NCBI GenBank assembly: GCA_937958475.1
Contig: CALFXR010000001.1
Coordinates: 57,380 to 121,379, forward strand
From: an uncultured Mesorhizobium sp.
GTDB taxonomy: Bacteria > Pseudomonadota > Alphaproteobacteria > Rhizobiales > Rhizobiaceae
Reading direction: 5' to 3'
Length of the DNA: 64,000 bases
Positions 1 through 11,019 of the stretch are shown piece after piece. Each line of letters starts with the position of its first letter. Position 1 is the stretch's first letter. Both the position numbers and the translations under genes were made by a program. The notes under the pieces were generated by a model. The model ran no database searches. It saw only the letters and a program-made list of their open reading frames with translations, and had not been told where the DNA came from.

Positions 1-2254
<2,254 letters not shown>

Positions 2255-2400
2255 TGAAGTTCTTTCTCGTGATGCCGCTGGATTGGCGCGGCGAAATCCA
2301 GCCGAATCGCGCGCCGCAGGATGGTCGAGATATAGGCGTTCGGGGCCGATTCTCCAAATTTAGGCAGCACCGGCATGGGGAAAACGGCAGCTTCGCCGCC

Positions 2401-5019
2401 TCAGTTCTTCAGCCGCGCCAGGCGGGTCCTCAGCTGGTCGATCATCCAGCGATGACGCGGCGGCAGCCGGCCGTCGGCGTCGAGCGCTTCTGCGATGGCG
2501 AGCGCCCTCTCCAGCGGCTGGCGCGGCGTGCGCGAAACCATGGCGATGTCGGCATAGGCGATGATCAGGTCGCGCTGCCAGAGCGCGTTGCCCGGGTCGC
2601 TGGAGACGAGGGCCTCGCGGATGGCGAGGCACTCCTCGAGCGCGGCGCGCGCCGCGGCGCGATCCTTCAGGTCGAGATGCAGGTTGCCGATCTCGGCGAG
2701 CGTGATGGAGAGGTCGCGTTGCCAGTCGGCGTTGCCGGGATCGCTGGCGGCGAGGCGGCGGACAATGACCAGGCTCTCCTCGAAACCGGCAAGCGCCCGC
2801 TTCGGGTTGCCCTTCTGCCGCTCGACGTCGGCGACCTTCTCCAGGGTCACGGAAAGGTCGCGTTGCCAGTCCGCATTGGCCGGATCGCGGGCGGCGAGCG
2901 CCCGTGCGACGGCGAGGCTGTCGGCGAATGCCTTGCCGGCCGCATCGAGATCGCCGGCGTCGCGCAGTACGTTGCCGATCTTGTTTGTGCTGACGCTGAT
3001 GTCGCGCATCAGCTGCGTGTCGTTGGGATCGCGTTCCGCCATGGCGCGGACGATGTCGAGCGCGGCGCGGTAGGAGGCAAGGGCGCCGTCGCGGTCGCCG
3101 GCGTCGCGCAGCACGTCGCCGACATTGTCGCGGGAAACCGAGACGTCGCGCTGCCGGCCCGGAGCGTCCGGCTCCGCGGCGAGCAGGTCCTCGCGGATGG
3201 CGAGGCTGGCGGAAAAGGCCTCGCGCGCGCCGTCGAGGTCGCCGAGAACCCGCGCGGCATTGCCGATGTCGTCATAAGTGACGGTCAGGTCGCGAAGGCC
3301 CTTCGGGTCGCCGGGCGCGGCGTCGGCGAGGCGCTGCTTGATCGCGAGGCTCTCGGCGAAGGCCTCGATGGCGCCGCGGACATCGCCCTGGGAGAAGCGC
3401 ACGCCGCCGATGCCGTCATGAGCGATGGCGAGGTCCCGCAGCCAGCGCTCTCCGGACGGCGCGCCGGTCAGGGCGGCGAGGATGTCGCGGGCCTGGCCAT
3501 AGGCGTCGACAGCGCTGTCGAGGTCGCCCATCGCCACCAGCGTGTCGCCCAGCCGCGTGTGCGCCTTGGCGAGGTCGCGGCGAATCGAAGGATCGGAATC
3601 GGTCGCGGCGCGGCGCTCGGCCCAGTGGCGGAGCGCGTCGTAGGCGTCGCGCGCGGCGGCGACGTTTCCGGTCGTCTCGTTGAGGAGCCCGAGCACCTCC
3701 AGCGCCGCCAGCCGCCGGTCGGCATGCTCCGGCGCAAGCGCGGCGTCGCCGGCCTCGTCGTAGAGCGCCAGCGCCTTTTCGTAGTCGCCGATCGCGAGGT
3801 CGTAGCGCAGCGCCGTGCGCGCGGCGCCGCCGCTGAGCAGGCGGGTGGCGGCCTCCGAAAGGGTGCGCTGGTCGAAATTGGCCTTCAGCGCCTGGCGGGA
3901 GCGCTCGTCGAGCGCGGCGGCTTCGGCGAAGCGCGCGCGGGCGGCATCGACGGCGCCGAGCGAAAGCTGGGCCTCTGCCTCGGACCGCAGCTTCGCGACT
4001 TCCGGATCGGCGGCGCCGAGGCTGCGCAGCTGTTCCCGTACCTCGACGAAGGCCTGAGCCGCCGCGTGCAGCCTGCGGCTGCGCTCTTCTTCGCCTTCGT
4101 TCGCTCCTCCGGACTCGATCAGCGCGCCATAGAGCGGCGCCAGCGGCATGTCGGCCTGTGACGCGACAGCCTCGACCTCGGCGCGCAGGTCGGGCGTCAC
4201 CTCGGCCATGGCCAGCAGCAGGCGCTCGCGTTCCGGCAGGTCCTCGCTGCGCTGCGTGGCGAAGAACAGGTCGGGCAGGCCGCTTTCGACATAGGGCAGC
4301 TGCGCGCCGCGGGTCAGGTCGTAGACCTCCTGCTGGACGAGGGTGAGCACGGAGCGGATCTCCAGCCCGTCGCTGGGCAGGTATTTCGCCAGCGCCGTGG
4401 TGAAGGGCGAGTTCGCCCCGGTGCCGTCGGACGCGGTTTCGCCCGGTGCGGCGGAGAAGGCGAACAGCGCGCCCTCGGCCCGGCCGACCCGCCCGAGGCC
4501 CGGCCGCACCGCGCCGTTGTCGTCGCCGGCGATGGCGACGGCGCCGCGGCCGTCACCCGAACCGCCGCCCAGCGGATCGTTGCGGCAGGCGTCGAGAACG
4601 ATCAGCGAGGCGCGCGCCATGCCGCGCAGCAGCGTGTGCACGTCCTCCAGCGCCAGGCTCGTCTCGCGGAGCCGCGCGACCGATGCGGCGTCGGCGTCGA
4701 CGGGGAGCAGCCGGTTGTCGCCGGCGATCTCGACGCCGTGGCCCGCGTAGAAGAAGAGCGCGACGTCGGCGCCCGCACCCTCCTCGCGGAAATCGTCGAG
4801 CGCGCGGCGCAGGCGCTTCAGGTCGCGGTCGGTCTCGAGCGTCACTTCGAAATCCAGCGCCTCCAGCGTCTCGCGCATGGCGACCGCGTCCGACACGGCG
4901 TTGTCCAGCCGTCGCAGCGAGCGGTAGGCGTCGGCGCCGACGACCAACGCGACGCGCCGCTCGGCGAGAGCCGGCGCCACGATCAGCATCGACAACAGGA
5001 AAGCGAGGATGCAGCGCAT
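2401..5019 (-). CDS. Secreted caspase-family (peptidase C14) protein with TPR repeats
   Basis: This protein has an N-terminal caspase-like p20 fold followed by a long tetratricopeptide array. From the ATG at 5019 it begins with a clear signal peptide (MRCILAFLLSMLIVAPALAE). The frame also has an ATG at 5058, but that start would put 13 polar residues before the signal. The catalytic dyad is visible as His94 in FFYAGHGVE and Cys145 in VLDACRNDP. From about residue 400 to the end, degenerate TPR units of about 50 residues repeat the pattern RDLSVTLxxIGNxxxDxGD. Such bacterial caspase homologs usually cut after Arg/Lys, and the TPRs probably bind partners. The substrate is unknown. It lies downstream of gyrB on the same strand order but is separated from it by about 145 bp. 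The family call is firm; the physiological role is not. Confidence 0.85.
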   Translation of the reverse strand: MRCILAFLLSMLIVAPALAERRVALVVGADAYRSLRRLDNAVSDAVAMRETLEALDFEVTLETDRDLKRLRRALDDFREEGAGADVALFFYAGHGVEIAGDNRLLPVDADAASVARLRETSLALEDVHTLLRGMARASLIVLDACRNDPLGGGSGDGRGAVAIAGDDNGAVRPGLGRVGRAEGALFAFSAAPGETASDGTGANSPFTTALAKYLPSDGLEIRSVLTLVQQEVYDLTRGAQLPYVESGLPDLFFATQRSEDLPERERLLLAMAEVTPDLRAEVEAVASQADMPLAPLYGALIESGGANEGEEERSRRLHAAAQAFVEVREQLRSLGAADPEVAKLRSEAEAQLSLGAVDAARARFAEAAALDERSRQALKANFDQRTLSEAATRLLSGGAARTALRYDLAIGDYEKALALYDEAGDAALAPEHADRRLAALEVLGLLNETTGNVAAARDAYDALRHWAERRAATDSDPSIRRDLAKAHTRLGDTLVAMGDLDSAVDAYGQARDILAALTGAPSGERWLRDLAIAHDGIGGVRFSQGDVRGAIEAFAESLAIKQRLADAAPGDPKGLRDLTVTYDDIGNAARVLGDLDGAREAFSASLAIREDLLAAEPDAPGRQRDVSVSRDNVGDVLRDAGDRDGALASYRAALDIVRAMAERDPNDTQLMRDISVSTNKIGNVLRDAGDLDAAGKAFADSLAVARALAARDPANADWQRDLSVTLEKVADVERQKGNPKRALAGFEESLVIVRRLAASDPGNADWQRDLSITLAEIGNLHLDLKDRAAARAALEECLAIREALVSSDPGNALWQRDLIIAYADIAMVSRTPRQPLERALAIAEALDADGRLPPRHRWMIDQLRTRLARLKN

Positions 5020-5142
5020 CGAGGAAGCCCGGCCCAAAGCTGCGGCGAAGCTGTCCATAGAAATGTGGCCGCCGCAAGTCGCCCGCTTTCGCCCCGGCCT
5101 TCATTGCCCGGTCGCCGCCCGGCTCGATGACCGACTGTTCAT

Positions 5143-5171
5143 TTGCCGCCGGGCACGCGCGCACCTAGATT
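5143..5171 (+). promoter_or_regulatory. Candidate promoter of the cytochrome P450 gene
   Basis: TTGCCG (5143-5148) and TAGATT (5166-5171) are separated by 17 bp. A GGAGG ribosome-binding site follows at about 5178 and the ATG is at 5190. The spacing fits a housekeeping sigma-70 promoter with a very short leader. The call rests on sequence only. Confidence 0.4.
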
Positions 5172-5189
5172 CACCGCGGAGGCCCGTTC

Positions 5190-6560
5190 ATGGACACCAC
5201 GCCAGCACCCTTCGTCCCGCCCGCGCCGACGCCACGGAGCTCGCCCCCGTCGCTGCTGGAGTTGATACGCGTCGTCTATCGCAACCCGCTCGAGCTGTGG
5301 GGCGAGCCGTCCTACACCAAGCCGTGGGTCTCGGTGAGCGGGTTCGGCGGGCCGCTGGTGATCGCCAACGATCCGGGGCTGATCCGCCACATTCTGGTCG
5401 ACAACGCGAAAAACTACCGCATGGCGGCGGTGCGGCAGAAGATCCTCCGGCCGATCCTGCGCGACGGCCTGCTCACCGCCGAGGGCGAGGTGTGGCGTCG
5501 CTCGCGCAAGGCGATGGCGCCCGTCTTCACGCCGCGGCACATCGCCGGCTTCGCGCCGGCCATGCTGAGCCGTTCGGTGGCCTTCGCCGAACACTACGAG
5601 CAAGGGCCGGGCGTTTCCGACATCGCCCGCGACATGACCGTGCTGACCTACGAGATCCTCGCCGAGACGCTGTTTTCCGGCGAGATCGCCGGCACGCCCG
5701 GCGGCTTCGCCAAGCAGGTCGACCATCTGTTCGAGACGATGGGTCGAGTCGATCCGCTCGACCTGCTACGCGCGCCCGACTGGCTGCCGCGGATCACGCG
5801 GCTGCGCGGACGCCGCACGCTCGCCTATTTCCGCCGGCTGGTCGCCGAGACGATCGCCATGCGCGAGGCGCGGCTGAAGAAGGGCAGCACCGACGTTCCC
5901 GAAGACTTCCTGACGCTGCTCCTGCGCGCCGAGGGTCCCGATGGGCTGACGCGTGCGGAGGTCGAGGACAACATCATCACCTTCATCGGCGCCGGCCACG
6001 AGACGACGGCTCGCGCGCTCGGCTGGACGCTCTACTGCCTTGCCGAGGCGCCTTGGGAACGCGAGCCGATCGAACGGGAGATCGACGCGGTGCTGTCGCA
6101 GGAACGCGACCCGGCGAAGTGGCTCGACGCCATGCCGAAGACGCGCGCCGCCTTCGAGGAGGCGATGCGCCTCTACCCGCCGGCGCCGTCGATCAACCGC
6201 GAACCGATCGAGACGGATACTTACAAGGACCTGACCTTGGTCAAGGGCGCCACAGTGCTCGCCATGCCGTGGACGATCCATCGTCATCGCGGGCTATGGG
6301 ACAGGCCGGACGCGTTCATGCCCGAGCGCTTCCACCCGGGGAACCGCGAGCGCCTGGACCGCTACCAGTACATCCCCTTCGGCGCCGGGCCGCGGGTCTG
6401 CATCGGCGCCGCCTTCGCCATGCAGGAGGCGGTCATCGCTCTGGCCGTGCTGATGTCGCGCCTGCGCTTCGACTCGGTCGCCGAAACCAAGCCATGGCCG
6501 GTGCAGAAGCTGACCACGCAGCCGCAGGGCGGCCTGCCGATGATGGTGTCGCGGCGCTGA
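5190..6560 (+). CDS. Cytochrome P450
   Basis: This is a 456-residue soluble bacterial P450 monooxygenase. The I-helix oxygen-activation motif AGHETT starts at residue 268. The K-helix ExxR is Glu324-Arg327 (EAMRLYPP). The haem-binding loop FGAGPRVCIG places the proximal thiolate at Cys404. There is no N-terminal membrane anchor, so the enzyme is cytoplasmic. A GGAGG ribosome-binding site lies 7 nt before the ATG. No ferredoxin or ferredoxin reductase gene lies nearby, so its electron donors must be encoded elsewhere. The substrate cannot be read from the sequence. It is divergent from the caspase-TPR gene and convergent with the cyclase gene at 6617. Confidence 0.93.
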   Translation: MDTTPAPFVPPAPTPRSSPPSLLELIRVVYRNPLELWGEPSYTKPWVSVSGFGGPLVIANDPGLIRHILVDNAKNYRMAAVRQKILRPILRDGLLTAEGEVWRRSRKAMAPVFTPRHIAGFAPAMLSRSVAFAEHYEQGPGVSDIARDMTVLTYEILAETLFSGEIAGTPGGFAKQVDHLFETMGRVDPLDLLRAPDWLPRITRLRGRRTLAYFRRLVAETIAMREARLKKGSTDVPEDFLTLLLRAEGPDGLTRAEVEDNIITFIGAGHETTARALGWTLYCLAEAPWEREPIEREIDAVLSQERDPAKWLDAMPKTRAAFEEAMRLYPPAPSINREPIETDTYKDLTLVKGATVLAMPWTIHRHRGLWDRPDAFMPERFHPGNRERLDRYQYIPFGAGPRVCIGAAFAMQEAVIALAVLMSRLRFDSVAETKPWPVQKLTTQPQGGLPMMVSRR

Positions 6561-6616
6561 GACGCGGGCGCGGCCCCGAGAGGCCGCACCGTTGGATCGA
6601 ATGCGGTCTGCCGCGA

Positions 6617-7438
6617 TCAGACCAGGGCGAAGATGCGCGCCGGCCCGCCGGTGCCGCCGCGCACTTTCGGCGCGCCGACGATGATCGTGGCGCCCTTGGC
6701 CGGCACCTTGTCGAGATTGGCGATGCCCTCGATGCCGTAGCGGCCGGACGGCAGCCAGGTGTTGTGGACGATGAAATCCGGCGACGCGCCGAAATCGAGC
6801 GACAGAGTATCGACGGCGATGGCCTTGGTCGAGGTTTCGAGCAGCTGCTTCGCCGCCTCGATGTGGAAGCCGGGGAAGTGCATGGTCTTGCCGTCGGCGC
6901 CGAGGTTGCGGAACTTGTCGCTGGCGACATGGTCGCCCCAGCCCGACAGCATGGCGACGATGGCGCCCTCCGGAATGTCGCCGTTGGCCGCGGTCCAGGC
7001 CTTGATGTCGTCCGGGGTCACCTGCGCGTCCGCGCTTTCCGCGGCCTTGGCGCGGATGTCGATGACCACCAGCGGTGCGACGAGATCTTCGACCGGCAGC
7101 TCGGCGACGGACCTGCCGTCCGGGGTGAAGTGCAGCGGCGCGTCGATATGCGTGCCGGTGTGCTCGGAGAGCCGCCATTCGTTCAGGTTGAACGTGTGTT
7201 CCTTGTGGTTGAACTTCTGCTCGATGAACAGCTGCTGGGCGCCGAAATAGGTCGGGAACGTCTCGAACAGCTCGTGGGTCAGGTCGGCGGCCCTGGTCGG
7301 CGCCGCTTGCGCGAACAGCGGCGCCGGCGTGGCGGCCACGGCGATCGCCGCCGCACCCGCGGCGATGCCGCCGGTGAAGAAGCCGCGGCGGCTGAGCATG
7401 TTGGATTTGACGTTCTCGATCACGCAATGATGGCACAT
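6617..7438 (-). CDS. Cyclase-family metal-dependent hydrolase with Tat-type signal
   Basis: This 273-residue protein belongs to the cyclase family that includes kynurenine formamidase and isatin hydrolase. These enzymes hydrolyse amide-like bonds with Mn or Zn. The metal and catalytic motif HTGTHIDAP is present with His93, His97 and Asp99. The N-terminus MCHHCVIENVKSNMLSRRGFF contains a twin-arginine motif, followed by an Ala-rich hydrophobic segment ending near AQA, so export by Tat is likely. The start at 7438 is supported by GGGGAGA upstream; longer in-frame starts have no ribosome-binding site. The cysteine-rich MCHHC leader before the Tat motif is unusual. The substrate is unknown, and no tryptophan or isatin pathway genes are adjacent. 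Confidence 0.85.
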   Translation of the reverse strand: MCHHCVIENVKSNMLSRRGFFTGGIAAGAAAIAVAATPAPLFAQAAPTRAADLTHELFETFPTYFGAQQLFIEQKFNHKEHTFNLNEWRLSEHTGTHIDAPLHFTPDGRSVAELPVEDLVAPLVVIDIRAKAAESADAQVTPDDIKAWTAANGDIPEGAIVAMLSGWGDHVASDKFRNLGADGKTMHFPGFHIEAAKQLLETSTKAIAVDTLSLDFGASPDFIVHNTWLPSGRYGIEGIANLDKVPAKGATIIVGAPKVRGGTGGPARIFALV

Positions 7439-7524
7439 GACTTGTCTCCCCGGAGTAAGTGATGCCTTACGCTGCCATGCTGGATCGCGTGCGGTAGCCG
7501 CGCAAGGGGATGGCGATCGGGGAA

Positions 7525-7899
7525 TCAGCCGCGCGCGAAAAAAATGTTCTCGACATGCACCGGCCATCGCCACGGCAGGACGGCGACGAGGTCGAAGCGG
7601 AGCGAAAGCCGGGCGTGATCGGGCTGGCGGGCGAGCCACAGGTCGGCGGCGCCCTCGATGCGACGCTCGGAGGAGCGCGCGACGGCCTCCATCGCCTCGG
7701 TCAGGCTCGGACGCGCCTTGACCTCGACGATGAGGACGAGGTCGCCGCGGCGCGCGATCAGGTCGATCTCGCCGAGCGTCGTGCGGTAGCGGCGGGCGAT
7801 GATGCGATTGCCCTCGAGGATCAGGGCGAGCGACGCGAGGAACTCGCCGCGGTGGCCGCGGCGGTAGGCCTTCAGGCGAGCGTCAGCGCCTCTCCCCAT
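7525..7899 (-). CDS. yraN: YraN family (UPF0102) endonuclease-like protein
   Basis: This 124-residue protein has the conserved Holliday-junction-resolvase-like core: Glu in RGHRGE, Asp in GEIDLIARRGD, and the catalytic pair in VEVKAR. The ATG at 7899 overlaps the last 17 bases of rsmI, so the two are translationally coupled. The rsmI-yraN pair is a widely conserved bacterial gene neighbourhood. The nuclease role is inferred from the fold; its physiological function is not settled. Confidence 0.9.
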   Translation of the reverse strand: MGRGADARLKAYRRGHRGEFLASLALILEGNRIIARRYRTTLGEIDLIARRGDLVLIVEVKARPSLTEAMEAVARSSERRIEGAADLWLARQPDHARLSLRFDLVAVLPWRWPVHVENIFFARG

Positions 7900-8767
7900 C
7901 CGCCGCGTCCCTGAGTTCGAGCAGGCGCCGGTAGAGGTCGGGCTTCTTCAGCCCGGTCATGCGCGCGGCCTCCGCGGCAGCCTTCGACGCCGGCATCTCG
8001 CCGGCGAGCGACAGGAGCAGGCGATCGAGGCCTTCGCCGGCGGCCGCCTCCTGCGCCAGCGGCGGCCCGACGCAGACGACGACCTCACCCTTCGGCGCCG
8101 ACGCGTCGCGATACTGTTCGGCGAGTTCGGCGAGCGTACCGCGGCGGAACTCCTCGAACGTCTTGGTCAGCTCGCGGGCGACGGCGGCACGGCGACCGGC
8201 GCCGAGCACGTCCGCCATGGCGACCAGCGTGTCGTCCAGGCGGCGCGGGGATTCGAAGAAGACCAGCGTCGCCGGTACGGATTTCAGTTCCTCCAGCCGG
8301 CTCCTCCTCTGGCCGTCTTTCACAGGAAGGAAGCCGGCAAACAGGAACGTGTCGGAAGGCAGGCCTGACGCCGCGAGCGCGGCGAGCACGGAGGAGGGGC
8401 CGGGCAGCGGCACGACCCTGATGCCGGCCTCGAGGGCATGTTCGACCAGCCGGTAGCCCGGATCGGAGACGAGCGGCGTGCCGGCGTCCGAGACCAGCGC
8501 CACGGACTGCCCGGCCAGCAGCGCCTCGACGAGTCGCGGTCCGGCCTCCTCGGCGTTGTGCTCGTGATAGGACGTCGAGCGGCGGCGGATGCCGTAGCGG
8601 TCGAGCAGCACGCGCGTGACGCGGGTATCCTCACAGGCGAGGACGTCGGCCGCGGCGATGGTTTCGAGCGCGCGCAGCGTGATGTCGGCGAGGTTTCCGA
8701 TCGGCGTGGCCACAAGATAGAGCGCCGGATCGAGCGGGCGCGCCGGAACCTCGGCCTGGCCGACCAT
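7883..8767 (-). CDS. rsmI: 16S rRNA (cytidine1402-2'-O)-methyltransferase
   Basis: RsmI methylates the 2'-OH of C1402 in the decoding centre of 16S rRNA using SAM. The tetrapyrrole-methylase fold is recognisable from LYLVATPIGNLADIT, CEDTRVT, SDAGTPLVSDPGYRLV and LPGPSS. The protein is about 294 residues from the ATG at 8767, the family's usual length. No good ribosome-binding site precedes this ATG, and an in-frame GTG at 8797 is an alternative start. It overlaps yraN at its 3' end. Function is certain; the exact start is not. Confidence 0.93.
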   Translation of the reverse strand: MVGQAEVPARPLDPALYLVATPIGNLADITLRALETIAAADVLACEDTRVTRVLLDRYGIRRRSTSYHEHNAEEAGPRLVEALLAGQSVALVSDAGTPLVSDPGYRLVEHALEAGIRVVPLPGPSSVLAALAASGLPSDTFLFAGFLPVKDGQRRSRLEELKSVPATLVFFESPRRLDDTLVAMADVLGAGRRAAVARELTKTFEEFRRGTLAELAEQYRDASAPKGEVVVCVGPPLAQEAAAGEGLDRLLLSLAGEMPASKAAAEAARMTGLKKPDLYRRLLELRDAADGERR

Positions 8768-8940
8768 GAAGGAGCGCCATCGATCGTTCGTCGTCACCCG
8801 GCTGTCCGATGGGAAGTCAGGACAATGACGGCCGCCGGCTTCCCGGCCCGGCGCCGCAGAACCGAAAGGCCACGGCCGGCGTGCCGATGGCAAGCGAAAT
8901 GTTGCGTGAAGCGAGACGCCGATCGTTCCGCAAGCGGAAC

Positions 8941-8965
8941 GGAACCGGGCTCCTGCCGGAACGTT
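8941..8965 (+). promoter_or_regulatory. Candidate EcfG (general stress sigma) promoter
   Basis: GGAAC (8941-8945), 16 bp and CGTT (8962-8965) match the alphaproteobacterial EcfG consensus exactly. It lies in the otherwise empty gap between rsmI and hemW, about 40 bp before a small open frame with a strong ribosome-binding site. Confidence 0.6.
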
Positions 8966-9003
8966 GATCGGCGCGCCGGCAGGAGGCCGGCCGGGAGGAA
9001 ATG

Positions 9004-9195
9004 ATGAGCTGCCTTGAGATCATCGACGCGTTCGAGCCCTATTATGATGGCCGCGCGCCCTTCGCGTGTGCCGGTACGAATCGTCCGGCGCCGGCTGCCA
9101 CCGCCTTGCCTGGAAAGGATCGGTTCGTACCCGATATGAACGATATGGCGGTGCGACGGCGGAAGCCGGCCGTGGCCGGGACAGGCGGCGACTGA
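9004..9195 (+). CDS. Candidate small stress-induced protein (63 aa)
   Basis: No family is recognised. The frame starts MSCLEIIDAFEPYYDG, with an ATG at 9004 placed 5 nt after GGAGG (8994-8998); an ATG at 9001 is also possible. A perfect EcfG-type promoter lies just upstream. The frame ends 4 bp before the convergent hemW stop codon. The composition is ordinary, with no membrane segment and one isolated Cys pair. The combination of promoter, ribosome-binding site and position makes a real gene plausible. However, the C-terminal half looks low in conservation potential, and no homolog comparison was possible here. Confidence 0.4.
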   Translation: MSCLEIIDAFEPYYDGRAPFACAGTNRPAPAATALPGKDRFVPDMNDMAVRRRKPAVAGTGGD

Positions 9196-9199
9196 GGGT

Positions 9200-10363
9200 T
9201 CAGCGCGCCAGGTCGGCCACCAGCGCGTCGAGCACGATCATGCCCTGCGGTGTGGCGCGCAGGCGGGAATTGCCGACCGGCGCGACCAGCCCTTCGTCCT
9301 GGAGGAGTGCGATGCGACGCGACGACAGCGGCCTGCCCGCCAGTCTCTCGTAGCGCACGAGGTCGATGCCTTCGGCCAGGCGCAGGCCCATCAGCAGGAA
9401 CTCGTCTGCCTCCTCCTCCCGCGTCAGGCTTTCGCCGCCGGTGATGCCGTGGCCGGCCTGCTCGACCATGGCGAGCCACGATTCCGGCCTGCGCTCGGCG
9501 ATGGTGACGACGCGCGTTGCATCCTCGACGAAGCGGCCGTGCGCGCCGGGGCCGACGCCGACATACTCGCCATAGCGCCAGTAGGTGAGGTTGTGCCGGC
9601 TCTCGGCGCCGGGCCGGGCGTGGTTGGAGATCTCGTAAGCCGGCAGGCCGCGCGCCGCGGTCACCGACTGGGTCAGCGCGTAGAGTTCCGCCGCGTGGTC
9701 GGCATCGGGAACTGCGAACTTGCGCGCGGCGTGGAGGGCGAAGAACGGCGTGCCCTCCTCGATGGTCAGCTGGTAGAGCGACAGGTGGTCGGCGGCGTAA
9801 CCGATGGCGCGCTCGAGTTCGGATTCCCAGGCGTCCGGTGTTTGCTCCGGGCGGGCGTAGATCAAGTCGAACGACAGGCGCGGGAAGATGTCGCGCGCCA
9901 GGCCGATGGCGTGCAGCGCCTCATCGACATTGTGCAGGCGGCCGAGGAACCTAAGGTCGCGGTCGTCGAGCGCCTGGACGCCGAGCGAGACGCGGTTGAC
10001 GCCGGCGGCGCGGTAGCCACGGAAGCGCTCTGCCTCGACGGAGGAGGGATTGGCTTCCAGCGTCACCTCGATGCCGTCGGGGACCGTCCATCTGGCGGCT
10101 ACCGCGTCGAGCACGGCGCCGACCGTCTCCGGTTTCATCAGCGACGGCGTGCCGCCGCCGATGAAGATGGAGGTGACGGTGCGCGGGCCGGTGCGCTCGC
10201 GCATCGTGGCGATCTCCGCGGCGAATGCGCGGGCGAAGCGCTCCTGGTCCACCGGCTGATGGCGCACATGACTGTTGAAGTCGCAATACGGGCACTTGGC
10301 CGCGCAGAACGGCCAGTGAATGTAGACGCCGAAGCCCGGCGCGCCGACGTCGTCCGGTCTCAC
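9200..10363 (-). CDS. hemW: Radical SAM haem chaperone HemW
   Basis: HemW is related to oxygen-independent coproporphyrinogen III oxidase and inserts haem into respiratory enzymes. The N-terminus has the radical SAM cluster motif CxxxCxxC in WPFCAAKCPYCDF, followed by FIGGGTPS and the HemW C-terminal domain. At 387 residues it is the normal length. It starts with GTG at 10363, overlapping the rdgB stop (GTGA), and the rdgB-hemW overlap is typical of Hyphomicrobiales. The annotation as HemW rather than HemN rests on the N-terminal CxxxCxxC without the extra HemN residues. Confidence 0.93.
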   Translation of the reverse strand: MRPDDVGAPGFGVYIHWPFCAAKCPYCDFNSHVRHQPVDQERFARAFAAEIATMRERTGPRTVTSIFIGGGTPSLMKPETVGAVLDAVAARWTVPDGIEVTLEANPSSVEAERFRGYRAAGVNRVSLGVQALDDRDLRFLGRLHNVDEALHAIGLARDIFPRLSFDLIYARPEQTPDAWESELERAIGYAADHLSLYQLTIEEGTPFFALHAARKFAVPDADHAAELYALTQSVTAARGLPAYEISNHARPGAESRHNLTYWRYGEYVGVGPGAHGRFVEDATRVVTIAERRPESWLAMVEQAGHGITGGESLTREEEADEFLLMGLRLAEGIDLVRYERLAGRPLSSRRIALLQDEGLVAPVGNSRLRATPQGMIVLDALVADLAR

Positions 10364-11019
10364 GGCGATCCCAGCCGGGCGCGGGCGAATTTCTGGAAGG
10401 CGCGGGCGCGGTGCGACAATGCAGTCGGCTGGCCGGGTACCCAGCCGTGCTTCTCGGCCGCCGGCATCTCGCCGAAGGTGCGCTCGTGGCCTTCGGGGAG
10501 AAACACGGGATCGTAGCCGAAACCGAGCCCGCCACGCGGCGGCCAGACCAGGCGGCCCTCGGCCTCGCCGCGGAAATACTCGGCATAGCCGTCGGGCCAG
10601 GCGAGGCAGATGACGGCGACGAAGCGGCCGGTGCGGTCCTTCGCCTCGGTCGCGCCGGCCGCCTGCAGGGCGTCCTCGGTCTTCTTCATCGCCATGGCGA
10701 AGTCGCGGCTGCCGTCCGGCAATTCCGCCCAGTTGGCGGTGTAGACGCCCGGCTGGCCGCCGAGCGCGTCGACGACGAGGCCGGAATCGTCGGAGAGCGC
10801 CGGCAGGCCGGTGGCCCTGGCCGCCGCCAGCGCCTTGATGTAGGCGTTCTCCTCGAAGGTCGTTCCGGTCTCTTCCGGCTCGGGCAGGCCGTAGTCCCTG
10901 GCCGAGCGTGCCTCGAGGCCGAAGGGGCCGATCAGGTCGGCGAACTCGCGCAGTTTGCCGGCATTGTGACTCGCCACGACAATACGTTTGCCGGCTAAAT
11001 CATGCGTCGCGGTTTCCAT
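10360..11019 (-). CDS. rdgB: XTP/dITP diphosphatase (non-canonical purine NTP pyrophosphatase)
   Basis: This enzyme hydrolyses dITP, XTP and ITP to monophosphates and so keeps deaminated purines out of nucleic acids. The Ham1/RdgB motifs are present: SHNAGKLREF near the N-terminus, TFEENAYIKA, LSDDSGLVVDALGG, GFGYDPVF and LSHRARA near the C-terminus. It is 219 residues. The ATG at 11019 shares one base with the stop of the upstream VOC-family gene (TGATG), so the VOC, rdgB and hemW genes form one coupled unit. Confidence 0.95.
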   Translation of the reverse strand: METATHDLAGKRIVVASHNAGKLREFADLIGPFGLEARSARDYGLPEPEETGTTFEENAYIKALAAARATGLPALSDDSGLVVDALGGQPGVYTANWAELPDGSRDFAMAMKKTEDALQAAGATEAKDRTGRFVAVICLAWPDGYAEYFRGEAEGRLVWPPRGGLGFGYDPVFLPEGHERTFGEMPAAEKHGWVPGQPTALSHRARAFQKFARARLGSP

